Of a DNA stretch of 64,000 nucleotides, positions 1 through 9,100 are shown piece after piece; positions within the stretch are counted from its first letter, which is position 1; the number at the start of each line of letters is the position of its first letter. The DNA is from Burkholderia mayonis (GTDB taxonomy: Bacteria > Pseudomonadota > Gammaproteobacteria > Burkholderiales > Burkholderiaceae), in contig NZ_CP013387.1 of NCBI RefSeq assembly GCF_001523745.2, positions 744,001-808,000 of the forward strand. The letters run 5' to 3'. Below the pieces are notes generated by a model. It did no database searches, was not told the origin of the DNA, and saw only the letters and a list, made by a program, of their open reading frames with translations. The translations under genes and the position numbers were made by a program.

Positions 1-266
1 CGCAGCACCTGCATGCGCAGCAGTCGCACTGGAGCCGCACGGTGCTCGACGGCGCGAACGTGATGCATGCGCAGTTGACGGGCACGTCGTTCGATCGCTG
101 CTCGCTGAAGGAGGCGATGCTGTACGGCGCCGACATGCGGCAGACGCGGATGCGCGACTGCAATCTCGTCCGGGTCCGCACGTCGTGGATCCATCCGCCG
201 GAAGCGGGCGCGTGGCGCGGCAATCTGAACGCGGGCCAGCTCGACGTGCCGAGGAGGGTGGGATGA
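1..266 (+). CDS. Pentapeptide-repeat protein, 3' part only
   Basis: The reading frame is open from base 3 to the stop at 264-266, so the 5' end lies outside the window. The visible part has the five-residue periodicity of pentapeptide repeats, with Leu/Phe or Met at the centre and small or polar residues around it (for example LDGANVMHAQLTGTSFDRCS, then GADMRQTRMRDCN). Such proteins fold as a right-handed beta-helix. In Burkholderia type VI secretion clusters, DUF2169 plus pentapeptide-repeat proteins commonly sit beside PAAR-like genes and probably help mount or load the spike. That role is inferred from the neighbours here. The stop overlaps the ATG of the next gene (ATGA), so the two are probably translationally coupled. 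No N-terminal domain can be judged. Confidence 0.8.
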   Translation, partial: QHLHAQQSHWSRTVLDGANVMHAQLTGTSFDRCSLKEAMLYGADMRQTRMRDCNLVRVRTSWIHPPEAGAWRGNLNAGQLDVPRRVG

Positions 267-1333
267 GCACGATCCGCTCGACGGTGCCGCCGCCGCCGCT
301 GCCCGAAGTCGTCGAAGGGCAGCACTACGCGTCGCCGCAGCGCGATGTCGCGCTCGCGGACACGCTCTTCATCGATTGCCACTTCGATCGCGTCGAATGG
401 TCCGGCTGCCGGCTGTCGAATCTGCGCTTCGTGAACTGCACGTTCGACGCGAATCGCTTCGATCGCTGCGAGCTGCTGAAGCTCACGCACGAGTCGAGCC
501 GAATCCGCGCGGGTGCGTGGACGCAGAGCGCGTTGCGCGGCGTGTCGTTCAACGAATGCGAGATCGAAGGCGGCGCGTGGACGGGCAGCCTGCTGAAGGA
601 CGTCGTGTGCGCGCAGTCGAAGGGCGCGGGCTGGACGTTCGACGGCGTGCGCGGCGCGCATGTGTCGCTCGTCGCGGGTAATTACTCGGGCGTCACGCTG
701 CGCGGTGGCCATTGGAGCGACACGTCGTGGATCGGCAGCCAGTTCGCCGATCTGCGGCTCGAAGCCGTCGGGTTCGAGAACCTGATCGCCGGGCAAAGCG
801 GTTTTCTGCGCGCCGTGCTCGTCGAATGCCGCGGCATCAACGTGCGTTGGATCGACTCGCGAATCGAGCGGATGACCGTGCACGGCTGTGAGCTGAAGCA
901 GACCGCATGGTCGCACAGTACGTGGGCGACGGGCGAGATCCATGCGAGCCGGCTGCCGCTCGCGAGCTTCGATCATGCGACCGTCAACGGCCTGACCGTG
1001 ACGAACAGCGACTTGTCGCAGGCGATCTTCGACAGCGCGAGCGTCGTGGACAGTGCGTTGCAAGGCGTGCGCGCGCCGCGGATCGCATTGCGCGACGCGT
1101 GGATTACGCGCGTGAATCTGTCGGGCGCGCACCTGCAGCTACTCGACGCGCGCGGCGTGCATCTCGAACGCGTCGACCTGCGCGGCGCCGACTGCCGCGG
1201 CGGCAACCTGGTCGGCCAGCCGCGCCAGGCATGGAGCGCGGCGGATACGCGGGATGCGGTTTTCGAGGAAGCCACCGGCGCCGACGACGAGCTCTGGTGG
1301 CAGCGAGTCCAACCCGGAGCAAGAGGAGTTTGA
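263..1333 (+). CDS. Pentapeptide-repeat protein of the type VI secretion operon
   Basis: This is a 356-residue protein made almost entirely of degenerate pentapeptide repeats. Repeated blocks such as DCHFDRVEWSGCRLSNLRFV run from about residue 30 to 340, without a signal peptide or membrane segment. The start at 263 is chosen because a strong GAGGAGGGTGGG precedes it and its ATG overlaps the stop of the upstream gene; an in-frame ATG at 185 would lie deep inside that gene. A DUF3540 gene begins two bases after the stop. A second pentapeptide protein next to DUF3540 and DUF4150 genes is a known type VI accessory arrangement. A structural or adaptor role at the VgrG/PAAR-like spike is inference. 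The repeats are irregular, so domain borders are approximate. Confidence 0.82.
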   Translation: MSTIRSTVPPPPLPEVVEGQHYASPQRDVALADTLFIDCHFDRVEWSGCRLSNLRFVNCTFDANRFDRCELLKLTHESSRIRAGAWTQSALRGVSFNECEIEGGAWTGSLLKDVVCAQSKGAGWTFDGVRGAHVSLVAGNYSGVTLRGGHWSDTSWIGSQFADLRLEAVGFENLIAGQSGFLRAVLVECRGINVRWIDSRIERMTVHGCELKQTAWSHSTWATGEIHASRLPLASFDHATVNGLTVTNSDLSQAIFDSASVVDSALQGVRAPRIALRDAWITRVNLSGAHLQLLDARGVHLERVDLRGADCRGGNLVGQPRQAWSAADTRDAVFEEATGADDELWWQRVQPGARGV

Positions 1334-1335
1334 CG

Positions 1336-2016
1336 ATGAGCATGCGGGAAATGTCTGCCGTGCACGACACGCTTGCATACGAGTGTGACGACGACGCGGT
1401 ATCGCGTCATGCGCTGACGCGAATCATGAAGGGCGGTGCGCGGGTGCGCGACGCGGGGCCGGGTGTGCATGACGTGCGTGCGGAAGCACCGTCGCGCGAG
1501 CCGGCATCGTCCGCGCCCGCTGCTGCGACGACGATGCTCGCGTGCGTCGGCGAAGCGCATACGGCGGCGGGCGAATGGCTCGTCACCGTGCAGCCCGGCG
1601 CCGTGTTGCGCGCGAAGAAGGCGGTGAGCTGCGTCGTCGCGCCGCAGCCGGGCGATCTCGTGCAGATCTGCCGCGACGGCGAGCGCTGCTGGGTGCTCGC
1701 GGTGCTCGAACGCGACGAGGCGAGCGACGAGGTGGCGCTCGATTTCGGCGACGCGCACGTCGCGCTGCGCGCGCGCGACGTGCGCGTCGAGGCGCGCGAC
1801 CGGCTGTCGCTCGAGGCCGCGCAGCTCGCGAACCGCGCGCAGGTGATCACGCAGGCGGCGGCCGAGCGCCAGACGCACGTGAGCGGCACCGACGCGACGC
1901 ATGCGGGCAGCACGATCGTCCACACCGAGCGGCACATGGCGATGCATGCGAAGAGCGCGGTCGTCACGGCATCGTCGCTGCTGAAGATAGACGCAGGCCA
2001 GATCCATATGGGCTGA
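1336..2016 (+). CDS. DUF3540-type protein, type VI secretion accessory
   Basis: This 226-residue protein starts at ATG 1336, eight bases after AAGAGGAG (1321-1328). Residues 1-60 are poorly ordered in appearance. From about residue 70 there is a beta-rich segment (GEWLVTVQPGAVLRAKKAVS, then GDLVQICRDGERCWVLAVLE). The C-terminal third, with HAGSTIVHTERHMAMHAKSA and a terminal KIDAGQIHMG, looks like the thin beta-helix ends of VgrG-type proteins. This pattern, and the position between pentapeptide and DUF4150 genes, fits DUF3540. A role in spike assembly or in adapting the PAAR-like protein is inferred from position. The family call is from memory of the pattern, not from a profile search. Confidence 0.7.
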   Translation: MSMREMSAVHDTLAYECDDDAVSRHALTRIMKGGARVRDAGPGVHDVRAEAPSREPASSAPAAATTMLACVGEAHTAAGEWLVTVQPGAVLRAKKAVSCVVAPQPGDLVQICRDGERCWVLAVLERDEASDEVALDFGDAHVALRARDVRVEARDRLSLEAAQLANRAQVITQAAAERQTHVSGTDATHAGSTIVHTERHMAMHAKSAVVTASSLLKIDAGQIHMG

Positions 2017-2052
2017 GCGTCGCTCGCGCCCGGTTTCTTGAAGGAGATTGTC

Positions 2053-2439
2053 ATGTTTGCAAATTGCTCTGCTGGAGGGATGGCGCTGTCGGGCGCCGAC
2101 GTCTGCAAGACGCCGCCCCTTGCGATTCCCGTGTCGTATCCGAACATCGCGAACAAGCCCGAGGCCGTGCCGAACGTGCCGAACATCATTTATGCGGGCG
2201 GTCCGGTGCACAACCTGAACACGATCATTCCGGTCACGCACAGCGACGAGCCGGGCTCGATGGGCGGCGTCGCGTCGGGCACCGTCTCGGGGCCGTCGCG
2301 ACACGTGAAGGGCTCGGGCAAGGTGATGATCCAGGGCGCGCCGCAGACGCGCCTCACGGACACGAATCTGCCGAACAACCAGAACACGGCCGGGAATTCC
2401 GTCGCGCCGTCGCAGACGATCACGATGACCCTCAGCTGA
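2053..2439 (+). CDS. DUF4150 (PAAR-like) spike-tip protein
   Basis: This 128-residue protein starts at ATG 2053 after AAGGAG (2041-2046); an upstream in-frame TTG at 2038 overlaps the ribosome site and is unlikely. The N-terminus (MFANCSAGGMALSGADVCKT), the PIPVSYPNIA-like segment and glycines across the chain match DUF4150. Members of that family replace or resemble PAAR proteins at the sharp tip of the type VI VgrG trimer and often carry toxin extensions. This copy has none and ends after a Thr-rich tail, so any effector must be a separate protein. It is followed 14 bases later by tssJ. Its role as tip of the apparatus encoded here is inferred from the cluster. Confidence 0.82.
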   Translation: MFANCSAGGMALSGADVCKTPPLAIPVSYPNIANKPEAVPNVPNIIYAGGPVHNLNTIIPVTHSDEPGSMGGVASGTVSGPSRHVKGSGKVMIQGAPQTRLTDTNLPNNQNTAGNSVAPSQTITMTLS

Positions 2440-2453
2440 ACGTCGTGCGTCGC

Positions 2454-3038
2454 ATGATGGGCCCCTTCAAATCGTTCGCCGCGGCGGTCGCGCTTTGCCT
2501 GCTCGCGGGCTGCTCGATGTTTTCTTCGTCGAAACCCGAGGAGCCGCGGCAACTGCACGTGACGCTCGTCGGCGGCAGCCGGCTGAACGTCGCGCCGACG
2601 GGCGAGCCGCGCCCGGTGCAGACATGCGTCTACGTCGTGGGCGCGGCCGACTGGCTGCCGACGCAGGGTAGCGACGACTCGTCGTGCGCGTCGCGCGGTC
2701 AGGACAGCACGGTCGTCGCCGACTCGCGCCACGTGATCGCACCGAACCAGGTGTTGCAGTTCTCGCTGAACCTGCCGCGCTCGGGCGACCTCTGGCTCGT
2801 GACCGACGCCGACTACGCTCGTCGGCCGGCGAATTACGCGCCGCTGCGCATCCGCATCGAGGGCCGCGGATTGATTCACATGGCCGTCTGGCTCGACCGC
2901 GACGGCATCTATAACGCGTTGTTGCCGGGGCCGGTGCCCATCGCCGGCGCGGACGCCGCCCCGGCGATCCACATCGACGAGCCGCAGCCCGCGCGCAAGA
3001 CGAAAACCACCTATGGGACAAGGAGAAGCAGGCAATGA
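2454..3038 (+). CDS. tssJ: TssJ, type VI secretion outer-membrane lipoprotein
   Basis: This 194-residue protein has a short signal sequence and lipobox LLAGC with the acylated cysteine at residue 20. After it comes a beta-sandwich-like domain (VTLVGGSRLNVA, then QVLQFSLNLP, then GLIHMAVWLDRDG) typical of TssJ/VasD. TssJ anchors the TssL-TssM membrane complex to the outer membrane through contact with periplasmic TssM. The start is ATG 2454 or the adjacent 2457; no strong ribosome site is visible, so coupling to the upstream gene is likely. The stop overlaps the tssK start (ATGA at 3035). The C-terminal 25 residues are Pro/Lys/Arg-rich and look unstructured. Confidence 0.9.
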   Translation: MMGPFKSFAAAVALCLLAGCSMFSSSKPEEPRQLHVTLVGGSRLNVAPTGEPRPVQTCVYVVGAADWLPTQGSDDSSCASRGQDSTVVADSRHVIAPNQVLQFSLNLPRSGDLWLVTDADYARRPANYAPLRIRIEGRGLIHMAVWLDRDGIYNALLPGPVPIAGADAAPAIHIDEPQPARKTKTTYGTRRSRQ

Positions 3039-4396
3039 GTAGTCTGCCGGTAGGACCGGTCGCGTGGAGCGACGGCATGCTGATCGAGACGCAGCACTTC
3101 CAGCAACTCGAGCGGCATCTCGCGCATCAGGCCGCGCTTCGGCTCGGTCAGACGTCGAATCACGGCTGGGGATTCACGCTGCTCGATCTCGATCAGGACG
3201 GCCTGGGGCTCGGCCGGCTCGGGCTGCGTCACGCGCGCGGCGTGTTCCAGGACGGCACCGCGTTCTCGCTGCCGTCCGACGACCCGCTGCCGCCGCCGCT
3301 CGAAACCGAGTTCGCGCAGGCGGGCGACATCGCGTGTCTCGCGCTGCAGTCGGCGCGCACGGGCGGCCCCGAGATGGCGTTCGGCGACGTCGCGTCGGCG
3401 TCGCGCTATCGCGCCGTATCGACCGAAGTGCCCGATCTCGCGGTCGGGCTCGACGCGCCCGGCACGCCGCGGCGTCTGACGATCGAGACCGGGCAGCTCG
3501 TCACGCGCCTCTGCTGGAAGTCGCAGCTGCGCTCGGACGAAGTCGCGCTGCCGATCGCGCGCGTCGCGGGCCGCAACGCGAGCCGCACCGTATCGCTCGA
3601 TCCACGCTTCATTCCGCCGCTTCTCGACACGCGCGCGCACCTCGTGCTGCGCTCGCTGATCGACGAGCTGCAGAGCACGCTGCGCGTGCGGCTCGCGAGC
3701 ACGTCCGCGCAGCGCGTGCTGTCGACGGGCGGCGGCGTCGCCGACCTGATCGAACTGCTGCTGCGCCAGGCGATCGCCGAGTACCGGATGCGCCTGGCGA
3801 ACCTCGACGCGTTCGATCCGCTGCCGCCCGCGATGCTGTACCACGAGCTGGTCGGCCTGCTCGGACGCCTGAGCGTGCTGCCGGGCGTCGACGAGGAGCT
3901 CGCCGACCGCGAGCTCGGCTACAACCACGACGACCTGCAGACGAGCTTCGAGCCGCTCGCGATGATGCTGCGCCAGGCGCTCGCGCGCGTGATCGAGACG
4001 CCGGTGTTGCCGCTGCGCTTCGAGGATCGCGGCGATCAGGTGCACATCTGCATCGTCGACAAGCAGTGGAACCTGAAGAAACTGATTTTTGCGTTTTCGG
4101 CCGCGATGCCGGCGGAGAAGCTGCGGCAGCTGTTGCCGCAGCAGACGAAGCTGGGCGCCGTCGAGCAGATCCAGAAGCTCGTGGACCTGCAACTGCCGGG
4201 CGCGCGTTTGATTGCGCTGCCCAATCCCCCGCGCCAGATTCCCTACTATGCCCAAAGCACGTACTTCGAAGTGGAGTCGACCGACCCGTTCTGGAAGCAG
4301 ACCCTCGCCGGTTCGGCGATGGCGTTGCGCATCGTCGGCGATTTCCCCGATCTTCGCTTCGAAGCTTGGGGCCTGAGAGACGGCAAGGTGGCGTGA
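3035..4396 (+). CDS. tssK: TssK, type VI secretion baseplate connector
   Basis: At 453 residues it has the usual TssK/VasE length. The N-terminus (VAWSDGMLIETQHFQQLERH) is the characteristic start of the family, whose shoulder domain docks to the TssFG wedge. The middle holds the helical bundle, and the C-terminal head domain (about 320-453) binds TssL and TssM. It has no signal peptide and acts in the cytoplasm, joining the baseplate to the membrane complex. The ATG at 3035 overlaps the tssJ stop and is preceded by AAGGAGAAG (3021-3029). tssL follows after 25 bases. Confidence 0.95.
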   Translation: MSSLPVGPVAWSDGMLIETQHFQQLERHLAHQAALRLGQTSNHGWGFTLLDLDQDGLGLGRLGLRHARGVFQDGTAFSLPSDDPLPPPLETEFAQAGDIACLALQSARTGGPEMAFGDVASASRYRAVSTEVPDLAVGLDAPGTPRRLTIETGQLVTRLCWKSQLRSDEVALPIARVAGRNASRTVSLDPRFIPPLLDTRAHLVLRSLIDELQSTLRVRLASTSAQRVLSTGGGVADLIELLLRQAIAEYRMRLANLDAFDPLPPAMLYHELVGLLGRLSVLPGVDEELADRELGYNHDDLQTSFEPLAMMLRQALARVIETPVLPLRFEDRGDQVHICIVDKQWNLKKLIFAFSAAMPAEKLRQLLPQQTKLGAVEQIQKLVDLQLPGARLIALPNPPRQIPYYAQSTYFEVESTDPFWKQTLAGSAMALRIVGDFPDLRFEAWGLRDGKVA

Positions 4397-4421
4397 ACCA
4401 CGACATGAGACGCAATCTGCT

Positions 4422-6143
4422 ATGAGCCTGCTACGAAACCTCTCCACTACGTTGCGCCGTGTATCGATGGCATCCAACATGCTCGACCGCGCCGCGGCGA
4501 ATCCGGATCTCGCGACGCGCATACCGACGCTGTCGTCACTGTCCAACGCGGCGCTGACGAGCACCGCCGTGTCGAGCACCGGCACGACGAACGCGGTCGC
4601 GTCGGGCGGCGCGGCAGCGAGTTCGGGCGCGCCGAGTTTCGCGTCGTCATCAGCCGCCGTGCCCGGCGCGAGTCCCGCGCCCGACGCGTACTCGCACACC
4701 GACGGCGCGTCGCGCAATCCGGCGGTGCTGCAGTTCCCGGTGCCGGGCGGCGGGCAGGCGCCGGCCGATGCGCGGGCGGCGGCGCCCGTCGTCTACAGCC
4801 CGCAAGGCGAGCAGGCGGCGATCATGAAGGCGGGGCTGCAGCAGGCGAGCTGGAACAATCCGTTCGTGTCGCACGCGCTGCCCGCGGTGCTGCAGCTTCA
4901 GCGGCATCTCGCGGCGGGGCCGCTCAACCAGGCCGCGATCCGCACGCAGCTCGGGCTCGAAGTGCGGCTTTACCGTGAGCGGCTCGCGGGCTCCGGCTGC
5001 GAATGGGAACAGATCCGCGATGCGTCGTACCTGCTGTGCACGTATCTCGACGAGACCGTCAACGATTCGGCGCGCGAGCATTCGCAGGTCGTCTATGACG
5101 GCGAGCGCAGCCTGCTCGTCGAGTTCCACGATGACGCATGGGGCGGCGAAGACGCGTTCGCCGACCTGTCGCGCTGGATGAAGTCAGACGAGCCGCCGAT
5201 CCCGCTTCTGTCGTTCTACGAACTGATCCTGTCGCTCGGCTGGCAGGGCCGCTACCGCGTGCTCGATCGCGGCGATGTGCTGCTGCAGGACCTGCGCTCG
5301 CAATTGCATGCGCTGATCTGGCATCACGTGCCGCCCGAGCCGCTCGGCACCGAGCTCGTCGTGCCCGCGACGCGGCGTCGCTCGTGGTGGACGGCCGGCC
5401 GCGCGGCGGCCGTCGCGCTCGGCGTGCTCGTGCTCGCCTACGGCGCGATCAGCCTCTGGCTCGATTCGCAGGGGCGGCCGATCCGCAACGCGCTCGCCGC
5501 GTGGATGCCGCCGACGCGCACGATCAACATCGCCGAGACGCTGCCGCCGCCGCTGCCGCAGATCCTGACGGAGGGGTGGCTGACTGCGTACAAGCATCCG
5601 CAAGGGTGGCTGCTCGTGTTCAAGAGCGACGGCGCGTTCGACGTCGGCAAGGCGAAGGTCCGGCCGGACTTCATGCACAACATCGAGCGGCTCGGCCTCG
5701 CGTTCGCGCCGTGGCCGGGCGATCTCGAGGTGATCGGCCATACCGATTCGCGGCCGATCCGCACGAGCGAGTTCCCGGACAACCAGGCGCTGTCGGAAGC
5801 GCGGGCGCGCACCGTCGCCGACGAGCTGCGCGCGACCGCGCTTCCGGGCGGCGCGCGCGCGCCGGAAAACGCGGTGCAGCGGAACATCGAGTACTCGGGG
5901 CGCGGCGACGGGCAGCCGATCGACACTGCGAAGACGCCCGCCGCGTACGAGCGCAACCGCCGCGTCGATGTGCTGTGGAAGGTGATTCCCGACGGCGCGC
6001 AGCGCCGCGACCGCAACCTGAACCTGCAGCAGCCGGAGAAGCCCGGCCAGGTCCCGATGCGCCCGGCGATGCCGGAAGGCGTCGAGATCGCGCCTGAAGG
6101 GCAACTGCCGTATGCGACGACGACGGAGGGCCGTCAGCCATGA
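4422..6143 (+). CDS. tssL: TssL with C-terminal OmpA-like domain, type VI secretion
   Basis: This 573-residue protein has an N-terminal region of about 120 residues rich in Ala, Ser, Thr and Pro. A DotU/IcmH-type cytoplasmic domain follows (about 130-320, including LLCTYLDETVNDSAREHSQ). One transmembrane helix lies near 322-345 (WWTAGRAAAVALGVLVLAYG). An OmpA-like peptidoglycan-binding domain occupies about 400-520 (FDVGKAKVRPDF, VIGHTDSRPI, NRRVDV). It is therefore an evolved TssL that can grip the cell wall itself, so the system does not need a separate TagL-type anchor. Plain DotU proteins are about 250 residues. The ATG at 4422 has only a weak ribosome site. The stop overlaps the tssM start (ATGA at 6140). 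Confidence 0.93.
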   Translation: MSLLRNLSTTLRRVSMASNMLDRAAANPDLATRIPTLSSLSNAALTSTAVSSTGTTNAVASGGAAASSGAPSFASSSAAVPGASPAPDAYSHTDGASRNPAVLQFPVPGGGQAPADARAAAPVVYSPQGEQAAIMKAGLQQASWNNPFVSHALPAVLQLQRHLAAGPLNQAAIRTQLGLEVRLYRERLAGSGCEWEQIRDASYLLCTYLDETVNDSAREHSQVVYDGERSLLVEFHDDAWGGEDAFADLSRWMKSDEPPIPLLSFYELILSLGWQGRYRVLDRGDVLLQDLRSQLHALIWHHVPPEPLGTELVVPATRRRSWWTAGRAAAVALGVLVLAYGAISLWLDSQGRPIRNALAAWMPPTRTINIAETLPPPLPQILTEGWLTAYKHPQGWLLVFKSDGAFDVGKAKVRPDFMHNIERLGLAFAPWPGDLEVIGHTDSRPIRTSEFPDNQALSEARARTVADELRATALPGGARAPENAVQRNIEYSGRGDGQPIDTAKTPAAYERNRRVDVLWKVIPDGAQRRDRNLNLQQPEKPGQVPMRPAMPEGVEIAPEGQLPYATTTEGRQP

Positions 6144-9100
6144 TCCGCACGAGCTTGAGAATTTTCGCGGCGATTCTGATCGCCGTCCTGATCTGGTGGG
6201 TGGGGCCGCTCTTCGCGTTCGGCATCTATCATCCGCTCGGCCCCATCTGGGTGCGCGAGATACTCGTCGCGCTCGTGCTGATCTGGGGCTTCTGGCCGAC
6301 GCTCGCGCGGCTCTGGGCGCGGCTCGCGATGAGTCCGCGACAGGTCAAGGTCGCGCCGAAGACGAAACAGCTCGATTTCGTCGACAAGCATCTGCGCAGC
6401 CTCGACCAGCAGTTGAAGGAGCGCTGGCAGAAGGAGCCGCGCGGCCGCTGGAAGCGCTGGGTCGGCGCGCTGACGCGCCAGCATCGCGCGATGCTGCCGT
6501 GGTATCTGGTGCTCGGCTCGGAAGGCAGCGGCAAGTCGAGCCTCGTCGCGAAGGCGGTCAGTGTGTCCGGCTCGCTGCAAGATCGCGTGCTCGGCTCCGA
6601 CGCGACGTACGGCCGCGGCGACGACTTCAACTTCCGCATCACGCGCGAAGCAGTGTGGTTCGACGTCGGCGGCCGCTGGAGCCTGCGCGCGGGCGTCGAC
6701 GAGACTGAGCTCGATGCGTGGCGCAAGCTGCTGCGCGGGATGCGGCGGCTGCGCAAGGGCGCGCCGATCAGCGGCGTCGTGCTGTGCCTCGACGGCGTCG
6801 ACATGATCGATGCGCCGCTCGACACGCGCAAGCGTCTCGCCGATTCGGTGCGTGCGCGGCTCGACGAAATGCGCGAGGCGTTCGGCCAGCAGGTGCAGGT
6901 GTACGTCGCGCTGAACGGGCTCGATCGGCTCGACGGCGCGGTGTCGACGCTATCGCTGCTCGACGCGTCGAAGTGGGCGAAAGGCGTCGGCTTCAGTCTG
7001 CCCGACGACGGCGCCGAAGCCGATGCGGCGCGCGCGGACGCGACCTGGCACCACGCGCTGCAAGGGCTGCAGCAGCGGGTCCAGCAGCAGGTGCTGTATT
7101 CGGCGCCTGCCGCGACCGAAGTAACGATGAACCATGCGCAGCTGCGTTTCGTCGAGACGCTGAGCCGCTTGCAGAAGGCGCTCGTCGCATGGCTGCACGT
7201 CGCGCTCGCGCCGGGCGAGACGCATACGGCCGCGCGGTTGCGCGGCGTGTGGCTCGGTTCGATGGCCGAGCTCGCGGATGCGCATCCGGCGGGCGCCGCC
7301 GGCCCCGGATCGTCGGGGCTGCCTGTGCCGTCGCGGGCGTTGAACGACCTATGGAACCCGCTCATCCGGCAAGTGTCGCTCGAGCGAGATTCAGTGCGGC
7401 CGAGCGGCGCGAAGTCATGGCGCGGCCGCATCGGCGACGCGTTGCGCTGGACCGCGGTGCCGATCGTCGCGCTATGCCTGCTGCTGTGGTTCGGCTGGGG
7501 CTACGTCACCGAGCGCGACTACCTCGACGGCGTGTGGGCGCAGTTCACCGAGGCGAAGCGGCTCGCGCAGGCCGAGGCGTCCTATGGCAACGACGGCGGC
7601 TCGACGCTCATCGAGATCGCGAACCAGATGCGCTACGCGCAACTGCAGGCCGAGGACGCCGCGCAGGGGATGGCGACGCCGTACTTCGAGCACGGGCTCG
7701 TCGCCGAGACGGCGCGCGACACCTATTACCGGCACTTGCAGAAGATGCTGATGCCGGAGCTGTACAACGAAGTGCGGCGCACGCTCGTGTCGCAGGTCGA
7801 CGGCAGCCCGGGCGACATCTACCAGACGCTGAAGGTCTACCTGATGCTTTGCCGTCCTGATCGACGCTCGGCGGACGACGTCGTGCGCTGGCTCGACGGC
7901 CGCTGGGACGCGCTGTCGGGCGGCCAGTATTCGGACGATGACCGTCGCTCGCTGCTCGCGCACGTGCGCACGCTGATATCGCTGAAGAACGTGCCGGCGA
8001 CGCCGGAGGACGCGAACCTCGTGCGCTCGGCGCGCGCGAAGGCCGCACAGATCCCGCTCGTCACGCGCGTGCTGCAGCACATCCACGCGCAAGGGCTGCC
8101 GCAGCAGGTCAACGACATCTCGCTGTCGCGCGCGGCGGGCTTCGAGGCGTCGATGAGCCTGCGCATGCGCAGCAACGTGCCGTCGACCGACACCGCGGTA
8201 TCCGGCTGGTTCACGCGCGCGGGCTACACGGACGTGTTCCTGCCGCGTCTGCAGAAGAGCGCGCGCGCGATGCTCGAGGAAGAAAGCTGGGTGTTGCGCG
8301 ACGAGACGCTCTCCGGCAACAGCTTCCAGATCGACGGACTCGTGCAGAAGCTCGGCGATTCCGCGCGCAATCAGTTCCTGCAGGATTACATCGGCGCGTG
8401 GCAGAACTTCCTGAACGACGTGACGGTGCGCGGCGTGACAGGCCTCGACGATGCGTCGCAGCTCGCCGCGGCGATGATGGAGGCGCAGTCGCCGCTCGCG
8501 AACCTGCTGCGTTTCGCCGCGCGCGAGACGACGCTCACGGGCGCGAGCGACGAAGGCAACATCGACAGCTGGATCGATCGCCAGAAGTACCGCTTCGAGA
8601 AGGGGCGACGGCAGATCGTCGGCGAGCTGAGCGGCCAGCACTATCGAACCGTGCTGTTGCCCGAGCACGTCGTCGAAGAGCACTTCCAGGCGATCCGCCA
8701 GCTCGCCGCGCAGCTGAACCGCAACAACTCGATTGCGAACAATCCGCTGTCGCGTCTCTTCGAGCCGCTGTATCGGCAGCTCGGGCTCGTCAACGGCGCG
8801 CTGCAGGCGGGCCAGGTGCTGCCCGCGCAGTACGACGCGTTCTCGCGGCTGAAGGAAACGGCCGCGCGTCAGCCGGAACCCGTGCGCGGGATCATGCTCG
8901 ATCTCGTGAGCAGCGGCAGCACGATGACGACGCGCGAATCGGGCGCGCTGCTCAATCGTGGCGCGGCGGGCGCGACGAAGATGGTCTGCGATCAGGGCTT
9001 CACGAGCCGCTATCCGCTTCGCCGCAACACGCAGGCGGATGCGGGCGTCGAGGACTTCGAACGATTGTTCAGCTCGCAAGGGCTGATGGCGACGTACTTC

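Noticed and set aside
973..2304. Long minus-strand open frame of 443 codons opposite the DUF3540 and DUF4150 genes
   Set aside because: It is rich in Arg, His and Ala without domains, lies opposite well-supported genes, and is the usual by-product of GC-rich third positions.
3064..4425. Plus-strand frame of 453 codons inside tssK
   Set aside because: The product is almost only Arg, Ala and Gly; tssK in the other frame has clear family motifs.
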